This document shows positions 17,847 through 25,157 of a DNA stretch of 64,000 nt, one piece after another. Position 1 is the first letter of the stretch. Every line of letters starts with the position of its first letter. The notes below the pieces were generated by a model, which did no database searches, was not told where the DNA came from, and was given only the letters and a program-made list of their open reading frames with translations. Source of the DNA: an uncultured Prevotellaceae bacterium (lineage in GTDB: Bacteria > Bacteroidota > Bacteroidia > Bacteroidales > Bacteroidaceae); the NCBI GenBank assembly GCA_902774815.1, contig CACYJV010000015.1:1-64000 (forward strand). The letters run 5' to 3'. A program made the translations under genes and the position numbers.

Positions 17847-19505
17847 ATGATGACTGCAGACAAAATAAAGGGGCTGATAACAATTGTTGACGGAGTAAGC
17901 CTTGTTGGTGAATTTAGCATCGACAAGGCTGGTTCGTTGACAGGTCGGATTGCTGTAGCTACTGGTGTGGGCAGCGACGGGTTGGTTTGGGAGGTAATAA
18001 TTAGCCCGACATATCCGTTTAAGGCTATGGGCCAGGAGTCTATCCAGTTCTTTAATAAAAGTCTGCTAGACTATCCTCACATCATGCAGAGAGGCAATCT
18101 CTGTATGCACCCAGCTGAATTTGAAGATGCAGAGAGTCAGTTTATAAATGACTTGAAACAGCTGAAGGAATGGGTGGACAGATACTATGTTAGAGGGGAA
18201 AAGGATGCTCATTATGAGCATATTGTGGTGAACCATTACCTGATACGCGATGCGTATTATACTTATTGCTTTGCAGAGACCGAAGGAGATATTGTTGACG
18301 GGGACTTTGGAATAGTGCATTACGCGGTGCTTAAGAACGGGCAAAAGAACGACTCACCAGTTAGAAACTATATTGTACAACAGTTTGTATCGTACAAGCA
18401 GGTGAAGAAAAAAGAGATGCCCTGTAGGATTAGCCTGTTCTATCGTAAACTACGGTCGTTTGACGGTGTTTACTGTCTTCTTAATAACGTGCCATCGGTG
18501 CATAACAAGTTTATTGTTGAGGACTACGATGCTATCAAAGGGTTGTTTTCGCAGAGCCAGAAGAACTATATCCACAGTTTTGTAGAAGCGCACAAGGGAA
18601 AGTATGATTTCTTCCCGTTGTTCTGTGGATATAGGATACCCGGAGGTGGTGTTCACTGGCAAGCTATGATGATTTTCATGGAAGACCTACCTATTGTTCC
18701 TATTCGAGTGGGTACAGGTAAGAACAGACTGTGGTTTACCGATTTTAAACAAGGTGCAATTCAATGGGCGGAAACCGAAGATATTTCCTATAAGTATTTC
18801 TTTGGACGCGGATCGATGCCCGAGGATCTTGCCAACAAGAAAGTGCTGATTATGGGAGTCGGAGCAATAGGGAGTATTATTGCTGAGACCCTAACGAGAT
18901 GTGGGGCTAAAAATCTCACACTACATGACATAGACATTAAAGAGCCTGGTAATGTTTGCCGGTCAGCATATCCCTTTTATACGAGTATAAACGAAAAAAC
19001 CTTGGACTTGGAACTTTTACTGAAGCAAATCTCGCCACACGTGGAGTGTGCCAGTTTGAAATCGGAGTTTGACTTGGCGATAAAGGGGTATGCAGCAACA
19101 AGCAAGGATGTTACTGCCCTTGCTGGGTTGTTTGATGAGTTTGATGTGATATTTGACTGTACAACTGATAACCAGTTGATGCGGGTAATGGATGCCATAG
19201 AGACGAAAGCCCAGGTTGTGAACTTGTCTATAACCAACCATGCGCAGGACTTGATATGTGCTTTCTCACCTAATGTGACAGAAACCGTGCTGTTGGTCTA
19301 TGGCTTATTGAAACGAGATGTGGATGCCGATATGTACAACCCTACAGGTTGTTGGAATCCGACCTTTAAAGCATCATATAATGACATATCAAGCAAAGCC
19401 CAGTATGCGATGAAGCATATCATTAGGATGCTAAGCGGCGTGGAGCCAAAGAGCAACTTCTATATAACCGAAGATGAAATGGATTTAAACATACATCGAT
19501 TATGA
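17847..19505 (+). CDS. cap2: E2-E1 fusion protein of type II CBASS (Cap2-like)
   Basis: A 552-residue two-domain protein. The N-terminal third is E2-like with a candidate catalytic cysteine at C86 in RGNLCMHP. The C-terminal half is a ThiF/E1 adenylation domain with the nucleotide-binding GVGAIG at 337-342, an acidic DIDIKEPGNVCR segment and FDCTTDN. In type II CBASS, Cap2 works like a ubiquitin-ligating pair and conjugates the CD-NTase C-terminus to a cellular target, which boosts signalling. The stop overlaps the start of the next gene by 4 bases (ATGA), so the two are translationally coupled. No frameshift or missing motif is seen. Confidence 0.85.
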   Translation: MMTADKIKGLITIVDGVSLVGEFSIDKAGSLTGRIAVATGVGSDGLVWEVIISPTYPFKAMGQESIQFFNKSLLDYPHIMQRGNLCMHPAEFEDAESQFINDLKQLKEWVDRYYVRGEKDAHYEHIVVNHYLIRDAYYTYCFAETEGDIVDGDFGIVHYAVLKNGQKNDSPVRNYIVQQFVSYKQVKKKEMPCRISLFYRKLRSFDGVYCLLNNVPSVHNKFIVEDYDAIKGLFSQSQKNYIHSFVEAHKGKYDFFPLFCGYRIPGGGVHWQAMMIFMEDLPIVPIRVGTGKNRLWFTDFKQGAIQWAETEDISYKYFFGRGSMPEDLANKKVLIMGVGAIGSIIAETLTRCGAKNLTLHDIDIKEPGNVCRSAYPFYTSINEKTLDLELLLKQISPHVECASLKSEFDLAIKGYAATSKDVTALAGLFDEFDVIFDCTTDNQLMRVMDAIETKAQVVNLSITNHAQDLICAFSPNVTETVLLVYGLLKRDVDADMYNPTGCWNPTFKASYNDISSKAQYAMKHIIRMLSGVEPKSNFYITEDEMDLNIHRL

Positions 19506-20770
19506 GATATTATCTACCAAGTGATGATTTGTATATAGAGATAAAAGCCTCGGTGTTCAACCAGATAAAGCTGCAAGCTGAGGGCGAGTATCCCAACGAG
19601 AACGGCGGGATGTTGGCTGGCCGTTATTCTGCCGACAGACATACGGTATATATAGAAAAGGTTGTTGTGCCCGTAGAGAAGCTGACCGGCAGAACAACGT
19701 TTATGCGCAATACCAATGGATTAGAAAAGATCTGGAAACAATTAGCCAAAGAAGGGTTGCGCTACGTGGGCGAGTGGCATAGCCATCCTAACGGTTCTAC
19801 CCAGTACAGCGGTACAGACTTGTCGGCTATGATAGATATTGAAAAGGAGATTGCTATTGAGAATCCGATTCTGCTGATTGCGGGAGTGAGGAACTGCGGA
19901 CTCAGTGCACATACGTTTTATTGCTATAAGGACAATAAGCTATTTGAATATAAAAAGATGATAGATTTAAAGGAACTTTTTAATGGCTTACAGAAGCAAA
20001 TGCTTGCAAGCCTCAATGTTGACAGAGAATATATAGGACATCCCGGTAGTAAAGGGGATGCGACGGAGCAACGTTGGATAGATTTTCTTAGAACCTATTT
20101 GCCGGACAGGTATAAGGTGGATAAGGCTATTGTGATAGATTCTACTGGCAATGTGAGTGAGCAGATGGATATTGTAATCTATGATGCCATATACACGCCC
20201 TTTATATTCAAACAAGATGGATTTATGTACATACCTGCGGAGAGCGTCTATGCTGTGTTTGAGGTAAAACAGGACGTGAAAGGAAATATTGACTACGCTG
20301 CCAAGAAGGTGGAGAGTGTTCGACGGCTGAAACGAACCAGTATAGAGATGGTGGCTTCTGGGAGACGAACTCCGGCCAGACCATTAACAAAAATTATAGG
20401 CGGTTTTTTAACCACTACTAGCTCGTATAGTAGCATCAAAACGGTACAGAACCAGCTGGAAAAACTGAAAGGATACCAGACCTTGGATTTAGGCTGTATA
20501 TGTGACACGGGTAGCTTCTATGTGGACTACAAAGAAACGCCCCCTGCTAATATAGAGCCGACTAAAGATATCGAGGAGAACCGTAAATATATCGAGCATG
20601 TCTATGAAAGCCGTGAGGTTAATAAAATCAAGTTCAGTGATAAAGACGTGTCGCTGTTTACTTTCTTTCTCCAGCTTGTGAGCTACTTGAAGTCCATTGG
20701 TACTGTCGCAGCAATAGATATCAATGCGTATTTGAAGGCTATTAATGAGAAAATAGACGAAGATATTTAG
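19502..20770 (+). CDS. JAMM deconjugating protease (Cap3-like) fused to a nuclease-like domain
   Basis: A 422-residue fusion. Residues 1-150 are a JAB/MPN protease with the complete JAMM signature: an upstream glutamate in NENGGML, then H93-S-H95-P, S103 and D106. In type II CBASS this Cap3 activity reverses Cap2 conjugation. Residues from about 175 form a second domain resembling DUF6602, with a PD-(D/E)xK-like pattern: E189, D223 in QMDIVIYD, and E254-V-K256 in VFEVK. That pattern suggests a DNA-cutting effector. CBASS operons normally have a separate effector gene; none is present here, so this domain is the best candidate. Cap3 in described systems is usually a stand-alone protein of about 150-170 residues. 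Confidence 0.75.
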   Translation: MRYYLPSDDLYIEIKASVFNQIKLQAEGEYPNENGGMLAGRYSADRHTVYIEKVVVPVEKLTGRTTFMRNTNGLEKIWKQLAKEGLRYVGEWHSHPNGSTQYSGTDLSAMIDIEKEIAIENPILLIAGVRNCGLSAHTFYCYKDNKLFEYKKMIDLKELFNGLQKQMLASLNVDREYIGHPGSKGDATEQRWIDFLRTYLPDRYKVDKAIVIDSTGNVSEQMDIVIYDAIYTPFIFKQDGFMYIPAESVYAVFEVKQDVKGNIDYAAKKVESVRRLKRTSIEMVASGRRTPARPLTKIIGGFLTTTSSYSSIKTVQNQLEKLKGYQTLDLGCICDTGSFYVDYKETPPANIEPTKDIEENRKYIEHVYESREVNKIKFSDKDVSLFTFFLQLVSYLKSIGTVAAIDINAYLKAINEKIDEDI

Positions 20771-21236
20771 AGTCGTTTTTTTTGTGAACTTAAAAGATGG
20801 AGTCTTTAACGCCAAGGAATCCTATAAAAAACCGCTTCAGAACCCTTCATTAGCTAACATTGTCTATGTGGCGTGGAGTGTAAATTCGAAGTTGTAGTCC
20901 AATTCTTCCTCTTGTGCATTTACAAAGTGTAATTACATTGAATAGAAACTCGCGCTTCCAACTGTTAAACGTGACTTCTTACGGGTAATATAATAATGAT
21001 ATTATCAACGTTCTTGAACTTACGCAAGGCCAATCACAGGAAACAGGGTAAAACTACGACAGATCTGTCGCAGTTTTACCCTGTTTACACAGAAACGCTA
21101 ATGGATAATTATGGTTCAAAATATGCACACTTTCATAACATCGTGTTTTTTAAAGTTAAAAGTGTTAAATCTTTATTATAATTTCCCATCACAGAATCCA
21201 CATCTTCACTTTTCTATCGTTTAAAGCACAAATAAT
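20771..21236. other. Gap between CBASS-like operon and BspA remnant
   Basis: This 466-base stretch has no convincing gene. A 61-codon frame at 20996-21181 is built mostly on the palindrome at 21041-21086 and has no domain. The DNA is A+T-rich, and the palindrome is the only organised feature seen. The junction between island DNA and the truncated BspA gene lies near the right end of the gap. Confidence 0.5.
21041..21086. terminator. 46-base near-perfect palindrome, possible bidirectional terminator
   Basis: Two 23-base arms starting AAACAGGGTAAAACT pair completely except for one position (A56/C71 of the 21 kb block) around the centre AGATCT. It would form a strong hairpin in RNA from either strand. 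It lies 270 bases after the CBASS stop, far for a terminator, and lacks a long U-run (only CTGTTT), so a recombination or protein-binding site is an alternative. Confidence 0.45.
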
Positions 21237-22142
21237 TGATATAAAAGCATTTACAAATACAATGGCTGCACAGGCCTGACCTCCATCACCTTCCCCAACA
21301 ACGTGACGAGTATCGGTGCGTCGGCTTTCGCTGTTTGCACTGGCCTTACCACCATTATTATTGGTAACGGTGTGACGAGCATCGAACGAAACGCTTTCGC
21401 TGGCTGCTCTGGCCTGACCACCGTCACTATTGGTAACAGCGTGACGAGCATCGGGGAAAGAGCTTTTTCTAGATGTTACCGCATCCACACTATCTACTGC
21501 CTCAATCCGACTCCACCAACATGCGGCTTAAATACTTTTTTGGGTGATAATAATGGTTTGCGCGACCCCTACGACGTCTTCACTTACGCGACGCTTCACG
21601 TCCCCATGGGCAGCAAGGAAGTGTATGCGTCGGCACACGACTGGAGATACTTCACGAAAATCAAGGAGGACATGTCGGCAGGTGGTAAGGTCTATTACGC
21701 CAACCTGACCGTCAAGCAGGGAGAGACCGGCTACACTCGCCAGCCCATGAAGGCCGACGAGTCGTACACTATCTACATAGGCTCATTGGGCGGAAACAAG
21801 GTGAACACCGTAACGTTCAACGGCGTTGACGTGACCGACCAGGTGGCAAATGGCTACTACACCACTCCCCCCATCAAGGACGAGTCGGAGCTGTCCATCT
21901 CGTATGAGGTCAACCCCTCGTCGGTGGCAGCCCTGAGCCTGAACGACGTGCGTGTGATGGGATACCAGAACGAGATTACCGTCAGCAACATCGACGAGCC
22001 CTCCACGGTGACCGTCTTTGGCGCCGACGGCAAGCAGGTGGCCGTAGTCCCCTCAGCACTCGGCAACGTGACTGTGCCTGTTGAGTCCGACCGTGTCTAT
22101 CTGGTGAAGGTGGGCGCTCGCACCTTTAAGCTCGCCCTTTAA
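21237..22142 (+). pseudogene. Truncated BspA-type leucine-rich repeat surface protein
   Basis: The frame after an in-frame stop near 21235 reads straight into the middle of BspA/LRR_5 repeats (NGCTGLTSI, then GASAFAVCTGLTTI, ERNAFAGCSGLTTV, ERAFSRCYRI). Only three or four repeats remain and no signal peptide is present; intact family members have many more. The 3' half is complete: a bridging domain and a C-terminal segment ending VYLVKVGARTFKLAL that resembles a type IX secretion sorting domain. The 5' part has been lost at about 21240, which coincides with the edge of the defence DNA. The GTG at 21303 is not a plausible original start. A hairpin terminator follows at 22210. Confidence 0.75.
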
Positions 22143-22209
22143 CCTCGAACGCTCTGTTTAGATAATAAGACTACGAGTCAACGAGACAACGAGACTACAA
22201 GTCGACAAG

Positions 22210-22240
22210 AAGGCAGGTCCCCGGCGTGGAGGCCTGCCTT
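22210..22240 (+). terminator. Terminator after the BspA remnant
   Basis: The perfect stem AAGGCAGG (22210-22217) / CCTGCCTT (22233-22240) with a G+C-rich loop lies about 70 bases after the BspA stop and is followed by CGTGGTTTGTT. The U-run is interrupted, so efficiency is uncertain. It is also 80 bases beyond the 3' end of the minus-strand nuclease gene and could serve both. Confidence 0.6.
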
Positions 22241-22319
22241 CGTGGTTTGTTGAAGTTCGCCACTTCTTTCCCTTTTACCGAAAAGTGGGCATCGAGAAAT
22301 ATTGGTTGGGAGTTCCCCT

Positions 22320-23456
22320 TTATTTTGCGCCCTTTCTCCGATTGCACTCCTTGCAGAGCATCTGGCAGTTTTCTATTACCGTACGCCCGCCGTCGCGCCA
22401 GGGGGTGATATGGTCGCCTTCCATTTCATTGAAATCAAACTCAACGTCCTTATTCGGACAATCGGGATTGGCGCAATGATGATGTTGGAGTTCATATACT
22501 TCCAACTTGATGTCATCGGGAAAAGCACGCAAACCAAGGTCGTGTTCATCGCGAGTAAGCACGTATGAACAAATACCTTTCTTGTTTTGCACTTCGCTGT
22601 CTATTATCAATTTCCCTATTTCTTGGTCTATCTTCGCCTTGTCAATCAATTCGTCTTTGAAACGATCATAGAGTTTTCCCCAATCCACTCCTTTCATTAT
22701 CTGCTTTCGCTTCTTCAAGTCATACGTAGCTGTAATCCACGTGATAACCGCCGAGAAATATTGCCACAATTGTACGGCGTTCGGGTCGTGTTGATGCTTG
22801 GCCATATATCCTTCAATCGTCATCTTCTGCCCTGGCTTACTCTGTGAGTTGGCAATCCATTTGAGAGCCGTTTCCAAATAGTCTTGGCGTATTGGCGAAC
22901 CGTTAATCAAATACTTACCCATGTTGTAAGCGGCACAATTAGACTTGGAGAAATATCGTTTCGCATCGCTCACAAACGGTCCTGCATAGACGGCATTACG
23001 TAATTCTTGGGCTGTTAACCGTTCTCCTGCGATATTGATAGTTTCAAACCAATCTAACTTTTCCTTATCGTTACCCGAACAAACATACACCATCAATTCA
23101 TAATCCAGTATTTCCTTTTGTTCGCTTTCCGTCAGATTATGAAAGTATTGGAAATCGTAAGCGAAATCGCCATTCACGTATTGGCAAATACTGATGGTAC
23201 GTTGCTGACCATCCATCACCTCAAACGGCACTTCCGCATCTTCATCGCGTGTTGCCCAATACATCACGTTCAACGGGAATCTTTTCTTTATTGTAGTTAT
23301 CACCGCTGCCCGTTTCTTCTCGTCATAGATAAACTCGCGCTGATAGGGTGGACGAATATCAAGTTTACCACCATAGCCACGAACACCTTGTTCCTCGTTG
23401 TCCTCGTAACCATTTGTCAGTTCACGGACAGTAATCTTTTGTAATTCGATTTGCAT
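22320..23456 (-). CDS. DUF262-HNH nuclease, likely restriction partner of the adjacent methylase
   Basis: A 378-residue protein with an N-terminal DUF262 domain, recognised by PPYQREF and the nucleotide-binding-type motif VMDGQQRT, and a C-terminal HNH nuclease: HHHCANPDC, then GDHITPW, an asparagine in ENCQMLC, and CNRRKG. DUF262 proteins include GmrS/GmrD and other restriction enzymes that use NTP-dependent DUF262 domains with HNH-type nucleases. The gene begins 3 bases after the stop of an EcoRI-family DNA methylase on the same strand, so the two form a restriction-modification-like unit, although this nuclease is unrelated to EcoRI. The active-site histidine and asparagine are present. 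Its cutting specificity cannot be read from sequence. Confidence 0.8.
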   Translation of the reverse strand: MQIELQKITVRELTNGYEDNEEQGVRGYGGKLDIRPPYQREFIYDEKKRAAVITTIKKRFPLNVMYWATRDEDAEVPFEVMDGQQRTISICQYVNGDFAYDFQYFHNLTESEQKEILDYELMVYVCSGNDKEKLDWFETINIAGERLTAQELRNAVYAGPFVSDAKRYFSKSNCAAYNMGKYLINGSPIRQDYLETALKWIANSQSKPGQKMTIEGYMAKHQHDPNAVQLWQYFSAVITWITATYDLKKRKQIMKGVDWGKLYDRFKDELIDKAKIDQEIGKLIIDSEVQNKKGICSYVLTRDEHDLGLRAFPDDIKLEVYELQHHHCANPDCPNKDVEFDFNEMEGDHITPWRDGGRTVIENCQMLCKECNRRKGAK

Positions 23457-23459
23457 GGG

Positions 23460-24587
23460 TTATTTCTTTTTGATGATAATACGTGCATAAACCTTATTTA
23501 ATCTATATCCTTCTGACGTTAAGTATTTTCCTTGTGGATCTCTTACATAGAGTAAATAATCTCGTTTGTCCGAAACATACTCTTTGGTTATAGGGTCTCT
23601 GAATTTCTGATATTTTTTTGTTGGTGTAAAATTTCCTTCTCCAATTCCCAATGTTATTATTTCAAATTGGTCTGGATTGTATTTATCAAGAAAAGTTATG
23701 GGAACACCCATCGCACCATCATAATCAACAGGAATATCATTTGTTGCATTAACATTGATGGCATCATAGTTATCATATTTTGGGTATTCTTCAGGGGAAT
23801 ATGTATGATAAAGTATAAGTTCTTCATGTCGTTTTTTATGATCAAGATTTGTAAACCAACGAACCCCTTTTACTCTTATAAACTTTCTACCCGTTTCATC
23901 AACACCACAACCAGCAGCTCTCAATTCATAGTCATCAGGCACCCAAAACTTCCTATCACCGCTTGTTATACTGGGACCTGTCCATAGTTGATTATTCTTT
24001 ATCAATGGGAATATTTCTTTATAAGTAATTGCGTTCATATTGCCAATTATTATGAACTTCTTTTCATACTTCATCAATTGTGCTACGTATTCCCTAAATA
24101 AGGAGAATGGCGGATTGGTTACGACAATATCCGCTTCCTTCAATAGCTCTATACATTCACGGCTACGGAAGTCACCATTCTCTTTTAATATGGAGAGTAC
24201 GTTATTGTCATTCTGAATCAAGTATCGAACATCGGCAAGGTCAACACGACCATCCCCATTCATGTCCTTCACTTCTATAATCTCTACCTTATAGGCTACT
24301 TTCTTTTCTTTCCCTTCCTCGTCAATAGCGAAAAGGGGCAATTCCTGTCCTACGACGGGTGAACCATTATAGCAAGTAGCAATGAGTTTCTTCAATCCAA
24401 ACGCATTGAAGTTATTAGCAAAATACTTGAAGAAATTGCTTTCGTATGGATCATCGCAATTACAAAGGATAGTTTTTCCGCGAAAGTGTTGACGGTAATG
24501 TCTTAATTCATTTTCGATGTCGGCGAGCTGCGTATAGAACTCGTCTTTCTTTGCAACTTTTGCTTTGTCTAAATTTCTTTTAGCCAT
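23460..24587 (-). CDS. EcoRI-family adenine-specific DNA methyltransferase
   Basis: I place the start at the ATG at 24587, giving MAKRNLDKAKVAKKDEFYTQ and 375 residues; a longer frame to 24629 adds 14 atypical residues. The pattern DEFYTQ near the N-terminus, then CDDPYESNFFKYF, TNPPF at 157-161 and the GNMNAITYKEIF block are characteristic of the EcoRI-methylase family (m6A). A fragment DMNGDGRVDLADVRYLIQND between these motifs looks like a dockerin-type EF-hand insertion, which is unusual for a methylase. The role is protection of host DNA from the DUF262-HNH nuclease encoded 3 bases downstream. A long leader with strong hairpins precedes it. Confidence 0.85.
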   Translation of the reverse strand: MAKRNLDKAKVAKKDEFYTQLADIENELRHYRQHFRGKTILCNCDDPYESNFFKYFANNFNAFGLKKLIATCYNGSPVVGQELPLFAIDEEGKEKKVAYKVEIIEVKDMNGDGRVDLADVRYLIQNDNNVLSILKENGDFRSRECIELLKEADIVVTNPPFSLFREYVAQLMKYEKKFIIIGNMNAITYKEIFPLIKNNQLWTGPSITSGDRKFWVPDDYELRAAGCGVDETGRKFIRVKGVRWFTNLDHKKRHEELILYHTYSPEEYPKYDNYDAINVNATNDIPVDYDGAMGVPITFLDKYNPDQFEIITLGIGEGNFTPTKKYQKFRDPITKEYVSDKRDYLLYVRDPQGKYLTSEGYRLNKVYARIIIKKK

Positions 24588-24631
24588 AATAGATTGATAG
24601 TTTTCGTTTTGTCTGCACCCAACTATCAATC

Positions 24632-24767
24632 ACGCCACTGAACACAAAAAAGGCGTGATGCACCTTTTGCGTCCAGCTTGGAGGCAGCCTCGGATGGAAA
24701 CCTCCGCAATCTTTTACAAGTATGCACCACGCCGAAGCGTGAATGCATTCCTATATACAAGATTGCG
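24632..24767 (-). other. Structured leader region upstream of the methylase-nuclease pair
   Basis: The 570-base gap 24588-25157 contains nested inverted repeats. ATCACGCC pairs with GGCGTGAT (about 24631-24658). CGCAATCTT (24705-24713) pairs with AAGATTGCG (24759-24767); inside it TGCA (24723-24726) pairs with TGCA (24744-24747) and CACGC (24728-24732) pairs with GCGTG (24737-24741) around a CGAA tetraloop. GGCGTGATGCA (24651) is also inverted as TGCACCACGCC (24723). The only good -10-type motif for the minus-strand genes lies at 24912-24905, so these would sit in a leader of about 300 bases. No U-run follows, so it is not a simple terminator. Confidence 0.5.
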
Positions 24768-24904
24768 AGAGATGCCCATACGAGCGTCTTATCACATATT
24801 ATCTCTGTGCGTTTTTTATTTCCAATAAGTTTCCGAGGCTTTTGGCTGAACGCGAAATAATAGCGAATGCTTTAAGTAGTCCGGATTTCTCCCCGAACCG
24901 ATTG

Positions 24905-24912
24905 CAAAGGTA
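24905..24912 (-). promoter_or_regulatory. Possible -7 element for the methylase-nuclease pair
   Basis: The minus strand reads TACCTTTG here, matching TAnnTTTG. A TTG lies 24 bases upstream rather than the usual 19-21, so the -33 match is poor. No better promoter is seen between here and the methylase start. Confidence 0.4.
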
Positions 24913-25100
24913 AGAAATTATTTTTGAATCGAAGAACAAAACACGCTCGAAAAGTGGTTTTCTTCAAGAAAAGTGTGGTTATTGGTGGATTGCCATGCCA
25001 AGGCAGTCGGTATTATACCCTCTTTTTCCGTATAATACCGAACGGCTGCACCACGAAAACGAGAAATGCGTTAAAACTTTAATAATCTTCATTCCATTTC

Positions 25101-25131
25101 TTGCATAGATGCGTTATTCTTCGTACCTTTG
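25101..25131 (+). promoter_or_regulatory. Promoter of the ImmA/IrrE-type peptidase gene
   Basis: TTG at 25101-25103 and TACCTTTG at 25124-25131 are separated by exactly 20 bases. Transcription would start near 25138. This favours the ATG at 25158 over the upstream TTG at 25146. An AAGGA at 25141-25145 may be the ribosome binding site. Confidence 0.8.
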
Positions 25132-25157
25132 GGGGATAAAAAGGATTGCTCTATGCC

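Noticed and set aside
20996..21181. Small plus-strand frame of 61 codons
   Set aside because: A quarter of it is the 46-base palindrome, and there is no motif or neighbouring operon.
24632..24767. Possible integron attC site
   Set aside because: The nested hairpins resemble attC in shape, but the conserved core sites (RYYYAAC and GTTRRRY) are not seen, and no integron integrase or cassette array is present.
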